Below are positions 57,546 to 64,000 of a stretch of DNA of 64,000 nucleotides, piece by piece. The DNA comes from Limosilactobacillus frumenti DSM 13145 (GTDB taxonomy: Bacteria; Bacillota; Bacilli; Lactobacillales; Lactobacillaceae). Both the position numbers and the translations under genes were made by a program. The notes under the pieces are model-generated. The model made no database searches. It was not told the DNA's origin and worked only from the letters and a program-made list of their open reading frames with translations. Each line of letters starts with the position of its first letter. The first letter of the stretch is position 1. The stretch is from positions 22,349 to 86,348 of the forward strand of contig NZ_AZER01000025.1 in the NCBI RefSeq assembly GCF_001436045.1. The letters run 5' to 3'.

Positions 57546-58193
57546 ATGGCTCACCATTCTGAAATTGCTTGTTTAAGTAAGGCAACGATCTTTAAAAATT
57601 TACCCTTACCCCTAAAGAAAAAACTTGTTACCATTTCTTCGCACCAGGATTTCTTTCCTAAAGGGAGTTTTATTCGTCAACCACTTGATGGTAAAGATGG
57701 AATGATTTTTCTCGATTCAGGGCATGCCAAGGTCTACACATTAAATACAGCAGGGAAAGAAACTGTTTTGGAAGTCCTTAATAAAGGCGATTCTACGGGA
57801 CAAGAAAACTTATTTAGCACGGGTAATCACGAAAACTTTATTCAGGCAACTGAAGATTGTCTTGTATGTTCAATGAAGCGCCATGATTTTCAGATGATGT
57901 TAAAGGATTCACCTGATCTTGCCTTATCGCTGCTAAATGACTTTGGAGAACGATTAATAACGGCCGAGAAAAACACTGTTCGCCGAAATTCAATGAATGC
58001 TAAAGAAAGGGTCCTCGATTACCTTAAAGATCACGGAAAAAAGCTAGGGAAAACGTCATTTAATCTTCCCTTGCAGAAAAAGGATTTAGCTAATTTTTTG
58101 GGACTCACACCGGAAACACTGAGTAGACAGCTCAATGCTCTTCAAGCGTCTGGACAGATTATTGTTAAAGGCCAGTTTATTAGCCTCAATTAA
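57546..58193 (+). CDS. Crp/Fnr-family transcription regulator (2 of 2)
   Basis: 215 residues. Beta-barrel effector domain (about residues 20-120, GDSTGQENLF) and a C-terminal winged helix with recognition helix TPETLSRQL, having the E-x-x-S-R of FNR. Only one Cys lies in the first 15 residues (IACLSK), so a 4Fe-4S FNR centre is not evident; it may use thiol redox or a ligand. AAGGGAAG precedes ATG 57546. It is divergent from nox with a perfect FNR-type box in between, so it most likely controls both nox and itself. Confidence 0.88.
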   Translation: MAHHSEIACLSKATIFKNLPLPLKKKLVTISSHQDFFPKGSFIRQPLDGKDGMIFLDSGHAKVYTLNTAGKETVLEVLNKGDSTGQENLFSTGNHENFIQATEDCLVCSMKRHDFQMMLKDSPDLALSLLNDFGERLITAEKNTVRRNSMNAKERVLDYLKDHGKKLGKTSFNLPLQKKDLANFLGLTPETLSRQLNALQASGQIIVKGQFISLN

Positions 58194-58263
58194 TAATTTG
58201 TATGGAGTAAGTAAATGTAAAATGACTGAATTCTTCCGCTTAAATCCGCAAGTTTCACCTTAT

Positions 58264-58600
58264 TTCTCACTTTCTAACACACTAAAATTGTCTAAACGCC
58301 TGATAATGTTGAACTACAGTGATTTGCCAAGGATCAAAACAACACGATAAAGGACCACGCGAGAAAAAAGTGAGAAGTTGATAACGTTTTTTAACGTAAA
58401 ATAGCCTATTCTAACGACTGAAAATGCCGTCAGAATAGGCGATTAGGCTCTATACTTCAGAATAACTGAAGTATAGATACAACAGTATTTAGCTCTAAAC
58501 GTGTTAGGGCTTGGAGTTAAAAGTGTAGTCGGAAATTTTGTTTAACAGCTGATATGGCGTTAAAAATGCCATATTAAAGTCACTTTCTCACTTGATGGTT
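58264..58600. other. Gene-free stretch with many hairpins
   Basis: No gene found. An inverted pair TTCTCACTTT (58264-58273) / AAAGTGAGAA (58368-58377) bounds ~114 bases; a direct copy of the motif recurs at 58585-58593. Hairpins: 58404-58440 (GCCTATTCT/AGAATAGGC), 58450-58476 (perfect 11-bp CTATACTTCAG/CTGAAGTATAG), 58556-58574 (ATGGC/GCCAT). This could be a small non-autonomous element or a structured RNA. Confidence 0.4.
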
Positions 58601-58696
58601 TTAGAGTCACCGATCAATCTTCGTTATAGCTGACTGTTAACTCTAATCCGTCGGTAAATTTTCTTAAGCATATCATTCATTGAACGTTGATCATAA

Positions 58697-59347
58697 TCAA
58701 AAACAATCATCTTGCTTAGAACACATGATAAGTTGCTTCATGTAGGTCTGTGGGTCATCAATAATCTGCAACATCACCTTAGCCACGTCTGCTCGGTTAG
58801 TACGCGGTGCTCCTGGCATTTTGTAGCCAGATGCTGCATCCCTAACCAGCGGATTTTCACTTCTTTCTCCGTTAAATAGTGGGCCGGGATGAATAGTCGT
58901 CCAATCGAGATCAGAAGACGGTAACTGCTTTTCACCAGCCTCATGATCAGCAAAATTTCCCTTTAAGAATCCTTTAGCCCCCATTCGATATGGATAACGG
59001 GTATTTTCATAAGTAGCACCAACACCTAATGCTGACAGACTGATTAGGCGTTTAACTCTTGCTTTATCCATTGCTTCAATAATGTTTGGAATAGCAAGAG
59101 CAAACAATTTTCCACTGCTATTAGAAACCGGATTACCAAGCGCCACTAAAACCGCATCACAATCTTTCATAGCCGACGCCATTTTATCAATGTCGTTTAA
59201 TTCACCAGTTACCACCGTTATTTGGTCACGATGGGTTAACTTATCTGGATGACGAACATAGGCAATAACTGAATATTTCTTTTCTAAAGACTGGAGAACC
59301 AGTTCTTCTCCGGTCCGTCCGGTTGCACCAAAAATGCAAAGTTTCAT
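58697..59347 (-). CDS. NAD(P)H-binding atypical SDR (YwnB-like)
   Basis: 216 residues. KLCIFGATGRTGEELVLQSL at the start is the GxxGxxG dinucleotide motif of NmrA/YwnB-type NAD(P)-binding proteins; ALGNPVSN, LISLSALGVG and TIHPGPLF follow. Typical catalytic Tyr/Lys SDR pair is missing, so it may sense redox cofactor or be an unusual reductase. 15 bases after the hydrolase gene, last in the MMPL operon. Related to the frameshifted gene at 25178-25824. Confidence 0.85.
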   Translation of the reverse strand: MKLCIFGATGRTGEELVLQSLEKKYSVIAYVRHPDKLTHRDQITVVTGELNDIDKMASAMKDCDAVLVALGNPVSNSSGKLFALAIPNIIEAMDKARVKRLISLSALGVGATYENTRYPYRMGAKGFLKGNFADHEAGEKQLPSSDLDWTTIHPGPLFNGERSENPLVRDAASGYKMPGAPRTNRADVAKVMLQIIDDPQTYMKQLIMCSKQDDCF

Positions 59348-59361
59348 TTAACACGCCCCAC

Positions 59362-60534
59362 TTATAAGTTGTCTTCAATCCAGTTGAAAATCATTTCACT
59401 CGCCGGAGCATAACCACCCATCTGTGTGTGCTGTTGAGCGGTTGAATTCTCATCAAAAAATAAGTAATCCTTCGGGCAGGTTAGCTGATTATAGAATTCT
59501 TTAGCAGCCTCTGGGTTAATCTCAGCTGCTCCATTTAATACCAATACTTTGGACTGAATTTGATTGATGATATCGCTGTTGTCATATTTAGCTAATTCCG
59601 GTAATAATTCTTTTTCAGAGCAACCATGCTTCCAGGTATAATCTTTAAGCATGTATTCCAACATCGCTGGTCGTAATCTTTTTGGCAAGGCTAGAATTTT
59701 GTTCAAACGCTGTCCAATCATTTTGCCCCAAGCGATATTACCAGGATCAGCAATACATACCTTGATTCGCTTATCAAAAGCTGCTGCCCGGGGAACCTGG
59801 AAGCCGCCAAAGCTCATTCCCATCACACCAATTCGTGATGGATCCACGTCAGATAGTCCCTCAGCAAAGTCTAAGACGGGTTTCATGACGTTCTCAAAGT
59901 CAGACCGGAATGGTAGCCCTTGAAGGCGAAGGGTCATTCCCTGACCTGGGCCATCAAAGGTCAAAGCATTAATGCCACGCTTAATTGCAGCGTCTGTTAC
60001 CCAACGTGTATCATCAGCCCAAGTATCACGACCAGGAACGACAATCAGCAGTGGCGACTTTCCGTTAGCGTGTGGTGACTGAAAATAGTGCCCTGGCAGA
60101 GTCGTATTTTCATAAGGAATTTCAATTGCTTTACCGGGATACCCGGAAAGTTTCATTGACTTATCATAGCAACCCTGGCTAAGTCTACAATACTGTCTGA
60201 TTCGCGGATCCGCAACATCTCCGAAGTACATCAAAGCAACTCGCCAATAGGTTGAAGCACGAAGGTATGTGCTACCTGCACTGACCGGCTTGTTAGCTTG
60301 TTCATATTGTACCGCCCGCTCCTGCAAACGATTTGCCATCGTAGCCCAGGCGCTGATCCAGGTCTGTTCGTCACCGTTCTTCAAATTAGCGTTTACCTCT
60401 AAGACTTCACCGACATCGGCCATTCGGTAATTAACTAACCCTAAAACATGTTTGACGAGGGCGTCTTGTAAAATATTCTTACTGAATTTCTGTGATGACC
60501 AATGATTATTGAATTTCATAAATTCTTCAGTCAT
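59362..60534 (-). CDS. Alpha/beta hydrolase (FrsA/DUF1100-like)
   Basis: 390 residues: a helical N-terminal cap (1-140) then a hydrolase fold with GMSFGG (about residues 242-247) as nucleophile elbow and a C-terminal His in AQQHTQMGG (about 371). The layout matches FrsA-type or 2,6-dihydropseudooxynicotine-hydrolase-like enzymes; substrate unknown. AGAAAGGATAAATTAAT precedes ATG 60534. It lies 15 bases after the MMPL gene and 15 before the NAD(P)H-binding gene, so the operon may handle one compound (export and breakdown). Confidence 0.82.
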   Translation of the reverse strand: MTEEFMKFNNHWSSQKFSKNILQDALVKHVLGLVNYRMADVGEVLEVNANLKNGDEQTWISAWATMANRLQERAVQYEQANKPVSAGSTYLRASTYWRVALMYFGDVADPRIRQYCRLSQGCYDKSMKLSGYPGKAIEIPYENTTLPGHYFQSPHANGKSPLLIVVPGRDTWADDTRWVTDAAIKRGINALTFDGPGQGMTLRLQGLPFRSDFENVMKPVLDFAEGLSDVDPSRIGVMGMSFGGFQVPRAAAFDKRIKVCIADPGNIAWGKMIGQRLNKILALPKRLRPAMLEYMLKDYTWKHGCSEKELLPELAKYDNSDIINQIQSKVLVLNGAAEINPEAAKEFYNQLTCPKDYLFFDENSTAQQHTQMGGYAPASEMIFNWIEDNL

Positions 60535-60549
60535 ATTAATTTATCCTTT

Positions 60550-62892
60550 CTATTTTTCACGTTTTTGTTGTTCGATCTTGCTTGTCCGCATCCCTGGGAA
60601 GATCCAGTTCCACTTACCACAAAGCTTGATAATTGCTGGTACAAAGATCAATCGGACAATAAAGGCATCAAAGAAGACCCCAAAGGCTAGTGCTAATCCG
60701 ATTGACTTGCTAGTTGGGTTAGTAGTAACGGCAAAACTACCGAATACGGAAATCATAATTAACCCAGCGGTAGTGATAACCTTAGCGTTTTCGCGCATAC
60801 CGATGCGAACTGCCTCAGTAGTATCCCCAGTTAACAGGTAAATCTCCCGAATCCGTGATACTAGGAAAACTTCATAGTCCATTGCCAGACCAAATAAGAT
60901 TCCAATTGCAATCACTGGTAAGAAAGCAATAATCGGTGCTCCCTTACTAATACCGAAAACAGTGTGCATAACGGCATCTTGCATAACAGCAGTCAAGGCA
61001 CCAAATGATGCCAAGAGTGACATTCCAAAGCCAGCCATAGCAACTAGCGGGATAATGAAGGAACGGAAAACTAACATCATTAAGACAAAGGCCAGTGCCA
61101 TAACAATTCCAGCAAATATTGGAATGGCATGGTTTAGCTTTTGAACGATATCGATATTTATAGCGTTGGATCCCGTGAGAATGAGTTTGGTATTCATCTT
61201 ATCTTCAGTTGTCTTGGAATATTTCTTTATATTGTGAGCTAACTTATCAGTCTTAACTGATTCAGGTCCATGGGTAGGGATCACCATGAAGACAGCATAG
61301 TTTCCGTCGGGTAGCTTACCACCTGACTGCTGAAGCACCATCTGTTGCTGAGCGGCACTTGCTTGCTGACCGGGCTGTCCTTGACCAGCCATTTCCTGCT
61401 GTTTAGCGAATTGTTGAGCAGCACTTGTGGTACTACCAGGTTGCTGAGAATTATTCATTTGACCAGGTTGAGGTTGCTGGCCTTGTTGCATTCCGGATTG
61501 ACCAGAGCCAACTTTACCTCCACCACTGATCATCCCCGGTGTCGCCATCTTGACGTACTTCATATTGGACAGATGATCGGTGATCTTCATGACTGTCTGT
61601 TGTTTTTCCTGCGGACTGGCATTCTTGTCTAACTTGGCAACAACAATTAATTGACCATTGATTCCCTCGCCAAACTTATCGGACAGAATATCATAAGCCT
61701 TTCGCTCAGTCTGATTGGTTGGTAATGCGCCATTATAAGGCATTCCCAATCTCATATGACCAGACGGAATGGCAAATGCTATAAGAACCAGCACACTGGC
61801 AATCGCAGTGACAAACGGGTGCTTGATAATCGTATGTTCAACTATCCCACTTTTGTTCTTGCGGTGATGTGGTTCTTCTTTTGCTGGTTTAATATGCCGA
61901 TGAGCTAACGAAATCAGTGCTGGTAACAGAGTCATTGCTGATAAGATCGCAAAAGCCACCCCAACAGCAGCAGCTAGGCCCATTTGCGTCAAGAAGTCAA
62001 TACCAACCAGACTTAAGCCCGATACTGCAATAATGACTGTGATTCCTGCAAATAGTACTGAACTACCTGCAGTTCCCATGGCATCACCAAGAGCTGTAAG
62101 GTAATCATTTTGTGTCGCACGATTAGTCCGATAACGGTTGATGATGAAGAGGGCGTAATCAATCCCACAGGCTAGGCTAAGGATCATCGCCAAACTCTGG
62201 GCAACTGATGCGGTCTCAAAGTAGTTAGAACCAATTCCGATAACTATAAGACCTAGTGCCAAACCGGTAACCGCACTAATGATTGGTAGGCCAGCCGTGA
62301 TAAAGGAACGAAAGAGAACTATCATGAAGACAAAAGCGATTGCGACACCAATCAGCTCAGCAATTTCATTAACCCCCATCGGGTGAATTGAAACGGTTCC
62401 GGTGTATTCTACCTCGACACCTTTCTGGTCATCTAGTGTTTTAAAGGCTTGTTGTGTCTTATGGATTGTCGCTGGAGTAACCGAATTTGTCTTCTGGTCG
62501 TAGGTTACCGTGACGTAGGTAGTCGTCAGATCTTTACTAAACTTTTGTTCCTGATAAGGGTTAGTAACAGACGCTACATGTGGTTTTTCCTTTGCCTTAG
62601 TTACAGCACTATTAATTGCCTGTTCTGTTTTTGGTTGCAATAATCCTTTCTTATCTTTGGTTTTTATTACAACCTGAAGGGTTCCATGATCAGTGTCCTG
62701 GTGAAATTCCTTCTTTAAGGTTGATTGAATCTCAGTTGATGGAATTCCCGAGATGGATAGTGACTCATTGTAGTTGGAGCCTAACCTAGCTACGATAGTT
62801 CCGAAGCCGAGTAGCGCTACTAACCATATAATGATTGCGGTCCACTTGTGTTTGGCCATACACTGACCAATTTTCTTTAATAGTTTTCCCAT
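60550..62892 (-). CDS. MMPL/RND-family membrane exporter
   Basis: 780 residues with two repeats, each of a large extracellular loop and about six membrane helices (first helix near 15-35, second set after ~200; second repeat from ~365), as in YdfJ/MmpL proteins. The second loop carries an inserted Gln/Gly/Pro-rich stretch of ~70 residues (QGQQPQPGQMNNSQQP...QGQPGQQASAAQQQM). MMPL proteins export lipids, drugs or siderophore-like compounds; substrate unknown. A divergent TetR gene and a clear operator in front suggest induction by a small molecule. Confidence 0.9.
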   Translation of the reverse strand: MGKLLKKIGQCMAKHKWTAIIIWLVALLGFGTIVARLGSNYNESLSISGIPSTEIQSTLKKEFHQDTDHGTLQVVIKTKDKKGLLQPKTEQAINSAVTKAKEKPHVASVTNPYQEQKFSKDLTTTYVTVTYDQKTNSVTPATIHKTQQAFKTLDDQKGVEVEYTGTVSIHPMGVNEIAELIGVAIAFVFMIVLFRSFITAGLPIISAVTGLALGLIVIGIGSNYFETASVAQSLAMILSLACGIDYALFIINRYRTNRATQNDYLTALGDAMGTAGSSVLFAGITVIIAVSGLSLVGIDFLTQMGLAAAVGVAFAILSAMTLLPALISLAHRHIKPAKEEPHHRKNKSGIVEHTIIKHPFVTAIASVLVLIAFAIPSGHMRLGMPYNGALPTNQTERKAYDILSDKFGEGINGQLIVVAKLDKNASPQEKQQTVMKITDHLSNMKYVKMATPGMISGGGKVGSGQSGMQQGQQPQPGQMNNSQQPGSTTSAAQQFAKQQEMAGQGQPGQQASAAQQQMVLQQSGGKLPDGNYAVFMVIPTHGPESVKTDKLAHNIKKYSKTTEDKMNTKLILTGSNAINIDIVQKLNHAIPIFAGIVMALAFVLMMLVFRSFIIPLVAMAGFGMSLLASFGALTAVMQDAVMHTVFGISKGAPIIAFLPVIAIGILFGLAMDYEVFLVSRIREIYLLTGDTTEAVRIGMRENAKVITTAGLIMISVFGSFAVTTNPTSKSIGLALAFGVFFDAFIVRLIFVPAIIKLCGKWNWIFPGMRTSKIEQQKREK

Positions 62893-62948
62893 ACTCTCTC
62901 CTCTTTCTTTATTGACTTTCTAAATTATAGTCAGCATAATTTTCATAA

Positions 62949-62990
62949 ACTATAGATAATAAAATAGCACTGTCAATTAAAGCGACAGTG
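62949..62990 (-). promoter_or_regulatory. Promoter and TetR operator of the MMPL operon
   Basis: On the minus strand TTGACA (62971-62976), 16 bases, TATAGT (62949-62954). An inverted repeat CACTGTC-N9-GACAGTG (62968-62990) covers the -35, the natural place for a repressor. The same repeat lies 20 bases upstream of the tetR start, so both genes would be controlled. Confidence 0.75.
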
Positions 62991-63009
62991 TTTAGAAAGT
63001 GGTGATAAA

Positions 63010-63531
63010 GTGGCGGATTTAAGAAAATTACGCACCCAGCGAGAAATTCAGCAAGCACTGGCTGACCTCCTATTAAAGAAGACATTCAGTAAAATTACGG
63101 TAACCGACATTGTTAACAAGGCGCTGATTAATCGCAACACCTTTTACCTGCATTATCGAGATAAGTATGACTTAGTTGAACAGATAATAATGACAATGGT
63201 TGACCAATCAAGTTTCTCCATCAACGAATTCAATACAACACCATTCTATTTCTTACGATCAATCTCAAATGAAGCTTCTGACTTGGGGCATCAGATCATC
63301 AACCGTCAGCGAGCAGACAGCGAATTTCAGGAAGTAGTTTTAAAAACTATTCTCAAATTGGTAATGACAGATGCCGACAGTTCTAACAGTCAGATTTGGT
63401 TTACTTTCGGTAAGCTTTCTGCAATCATGGCCTGGAATAACCAACACGGCTATTACTATGACATCATTCAAGACGCCGACCAACTTCAGCGAATTTTTGA
63501 CATTGAAGAATTTCCTAATTTAAATGACTGA
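63010..63531 (+). CDS. TetR/AcrR-family regulator
   Basis: 173 residues. The N-terminal helix-turn-helix (RKLRTQREIQQALADLLLKK ... ITVTDIVNKALINRNTFYLHYRDKYDL) is typical of TetR; the helical remainder is the ligand domain. GTG 63010 follows AAAGTGGTGATAAA. Divergent from the MMPL operon with a shared inverted repeat, so it is very likely its repressor. Confidence 0.92.
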   Translation: MADLRKLRTQREIQQALADLLLKKTFSKITVTDIVNKALINRNTFYLHYRDKYDLVEQIIMTMVDQSSFSINEFNTTPFYFLRSISNEASDLGHQIINRQRADSEFQEVVLKTILKLVMTDADSSNSQIWFTFGKLSAIMAWNNQHGYYYDIIQDADQLQRIFDIEEFPNLND

Positions 63532-63539
63532 TTAAACAA

Positions 63540-63787
63540 GTTCTGATGATAATGTAACATCATTAATCGTTTTTACATGTTGAAATCACTAAAATGCACA
63601 CAAAAAAATGGGCGTAAAGCCCATCAAATCAGTGTATACAGCCTTTTCCAGATGTAAGCTCATGCACACGATTTTTCTGTGTGCACAGCCGTGTGCATAA
63701 CATTCTTAAATAAACAAAAATAATCCTTGATATACCTTCGCAAAACGTTGATATATCAAGGATTAATAAACTCTGTAAGTTTTAATT
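63540..63787 (-). other. Gap with two rRNA-operon terminators
   Basis: No gene. Minus-strand terminators at 63602-63624 (ATGGGC/GCCCAT then T run) and 63714-63766 (AATCCTTGATATA with its complement then TTATTTTTG) follow tRNA-Thr. Between them several copies of TGCACAC and GTGTGCA (63595, 63652, 63676, 63691) can form hairpins. Confidence 0.6.
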
Positions 63788-63862
63788 ATGCTGACTAGAG
63801 GATTCGAACCTCCGACCTCATCATTACTAATGACGTGCTCTGCCAACTGAGCTAAGTCAGCA
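63788..63862 (-). tRNA. tRNA-Thr (anticodon AGT)
   Basis: 75 nt with acceptor stem TGCTGAC/GTCAGCA, anticodon arm CGTCA-TTAGTAA-TGATG (anticodon AGT), T arm GGAGG-TTCGAAT-CCTCT. It lies just after 5S rRNA in the same direction, as part of the rRNA operon tail. CCA not encoded. Confidence 0.92.
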
Positions 63863-63905
63863 TAATAACAAGTACTTGGTTATTATACCAGATACTGTTA
63901 TTAAA

Positions 63906-63938
63906 GAAAAGGCGCAAATCCATAATTATGGGTCCGCG
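63906..63938 (-). other. Hairpin between 5S rRNA and tRNA-Thr
   Basis: GGACCCATAATTATGGATT with outer GCG/GCGC pairs, then CTTTTC; a processing hairpin or partial terminator. Confidence 0.4.
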
Positions 63939-63947
63939 TCTAAGTTA

Positions 63948-64000
63948 GCGTGGCAACGTCCTATCCTCGCAGGGAGCGATCCCCCAACTACTTTCGGCGT
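63948..64000 (-). rRNA. 5S rRNA, 3' end (truncated by window edge)
   Basis: The minus strand reads AGTAGTTGGGGGATCGC, TCCCTGCGAGGATAGGACG and TTGCCACGC, the standard 3' third of lactobacillus 5S rRNA. The rest lies beyond the window, with 23S and 16S presumably upstream. Confidence 0.92.

Noticed and set aside
58135..58350. 71-codon plus-strand frame after the second crp/fnr gene
   Set aside because: It starts inside the regulator gene and ends in the hairpin-rich gap, with no ribosome site or family.
58597..58605. GTTTTAGAG, as at the start of type II-A CRISPR repeats
   Set aside because: Single occurrence with no repeats or spacers and no cas genes.

Overview
The window looks like chromosome from a heterofermentative gut or food lactobacillus, most likely Limosilactobacillus (L. 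reuteri relatives). Reasons: low-to-moderate GC, strong AGGAGG-type ribosome sites, CcpA cre boxes, T-box and TPP riboswitches, a salvage-only thiamine operon, a lactobacillus-type glutamate-cysteine ligase and a giant YSIRK/LPQTG mucus-binding (MucBP/Mub) adhesin. The genus is an inference; no 16S rRNA lies in the window.

Layout. 1-4.7 kb (+): end of an MFS transporter, then chorismate mutase, aroC, aroA, tyrA and aroK. 5.6-10.2 kb (-): the converging aroF-aroB-orf128-orf30-aroE-aroD operon. Together these cover the shikimate pathway from DAHP to chorismate and on to the tyrosine branch. The aroF operon starts with a good promoter, a 16-residue leader peptide carrying four consecutive Tyr codons, a set of mutually exclusive hairpins and an intrinsic terminator. 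This is the layout of a ribosome-mediated attenuator and the most interesting regulatory feature here.

10.3-31.6 kb: tRNA-Ser, an acetoin/diacetyl-reductase-like SDR, a universal stress protein, a sugar-phosphate antiporter, an osmC-lplA pair, a cre-controlled lipase-like hydrolase, deoC-deoB, an AEC permease, a valine T-box in front of brnQ, a frameshifted NAD(P)-binding gene, an APC permease, the TPP-riboswitch tenA-thiM-thiD-thiE operon and an FRG-domain gene.

31.6-48.4 kb: a 529-residue MucBP protein with no secretion or anchoring signal, then a ~15 kb gene for a ~5,000-residue LPQTG adhesin. The adhesin's YSIRK signal peptide is split from the body by one extra base in a 4-C tract. A third MucBP-like protein, Gln-rich and apparently cytosolic, lies at 54.2-55.8 kb.

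48.9-58.2 kb: a tag 3' remnant; an operon for a P1B ATPase, an HMA chaperone, a Dps-like protein and a Crp/Fnr regulator; a glutamate-cysteine ligase; an NADH oxidase/CoA-disulfide-reductase-family gene; and a second Crp/Fnr regulator. Two FNR-type boxes, one perfect and one with a single mismatch, sit at the same distance (22 bp) upstream of -10 hexamers for the ATPase operon and the oxidase gene. This suggests a local oxygen/redox and metal regulon.

58.3-64 kb: a hairpin-rich gene-free stretch, an operon for an MMPL exporter, a hydrolase and an NAD(P)H-binding protein with a divergent TetR regulator and clear operator, then the 3' end of an rRNA operon (5S rRNA and tRNA-Thr, minus strand).
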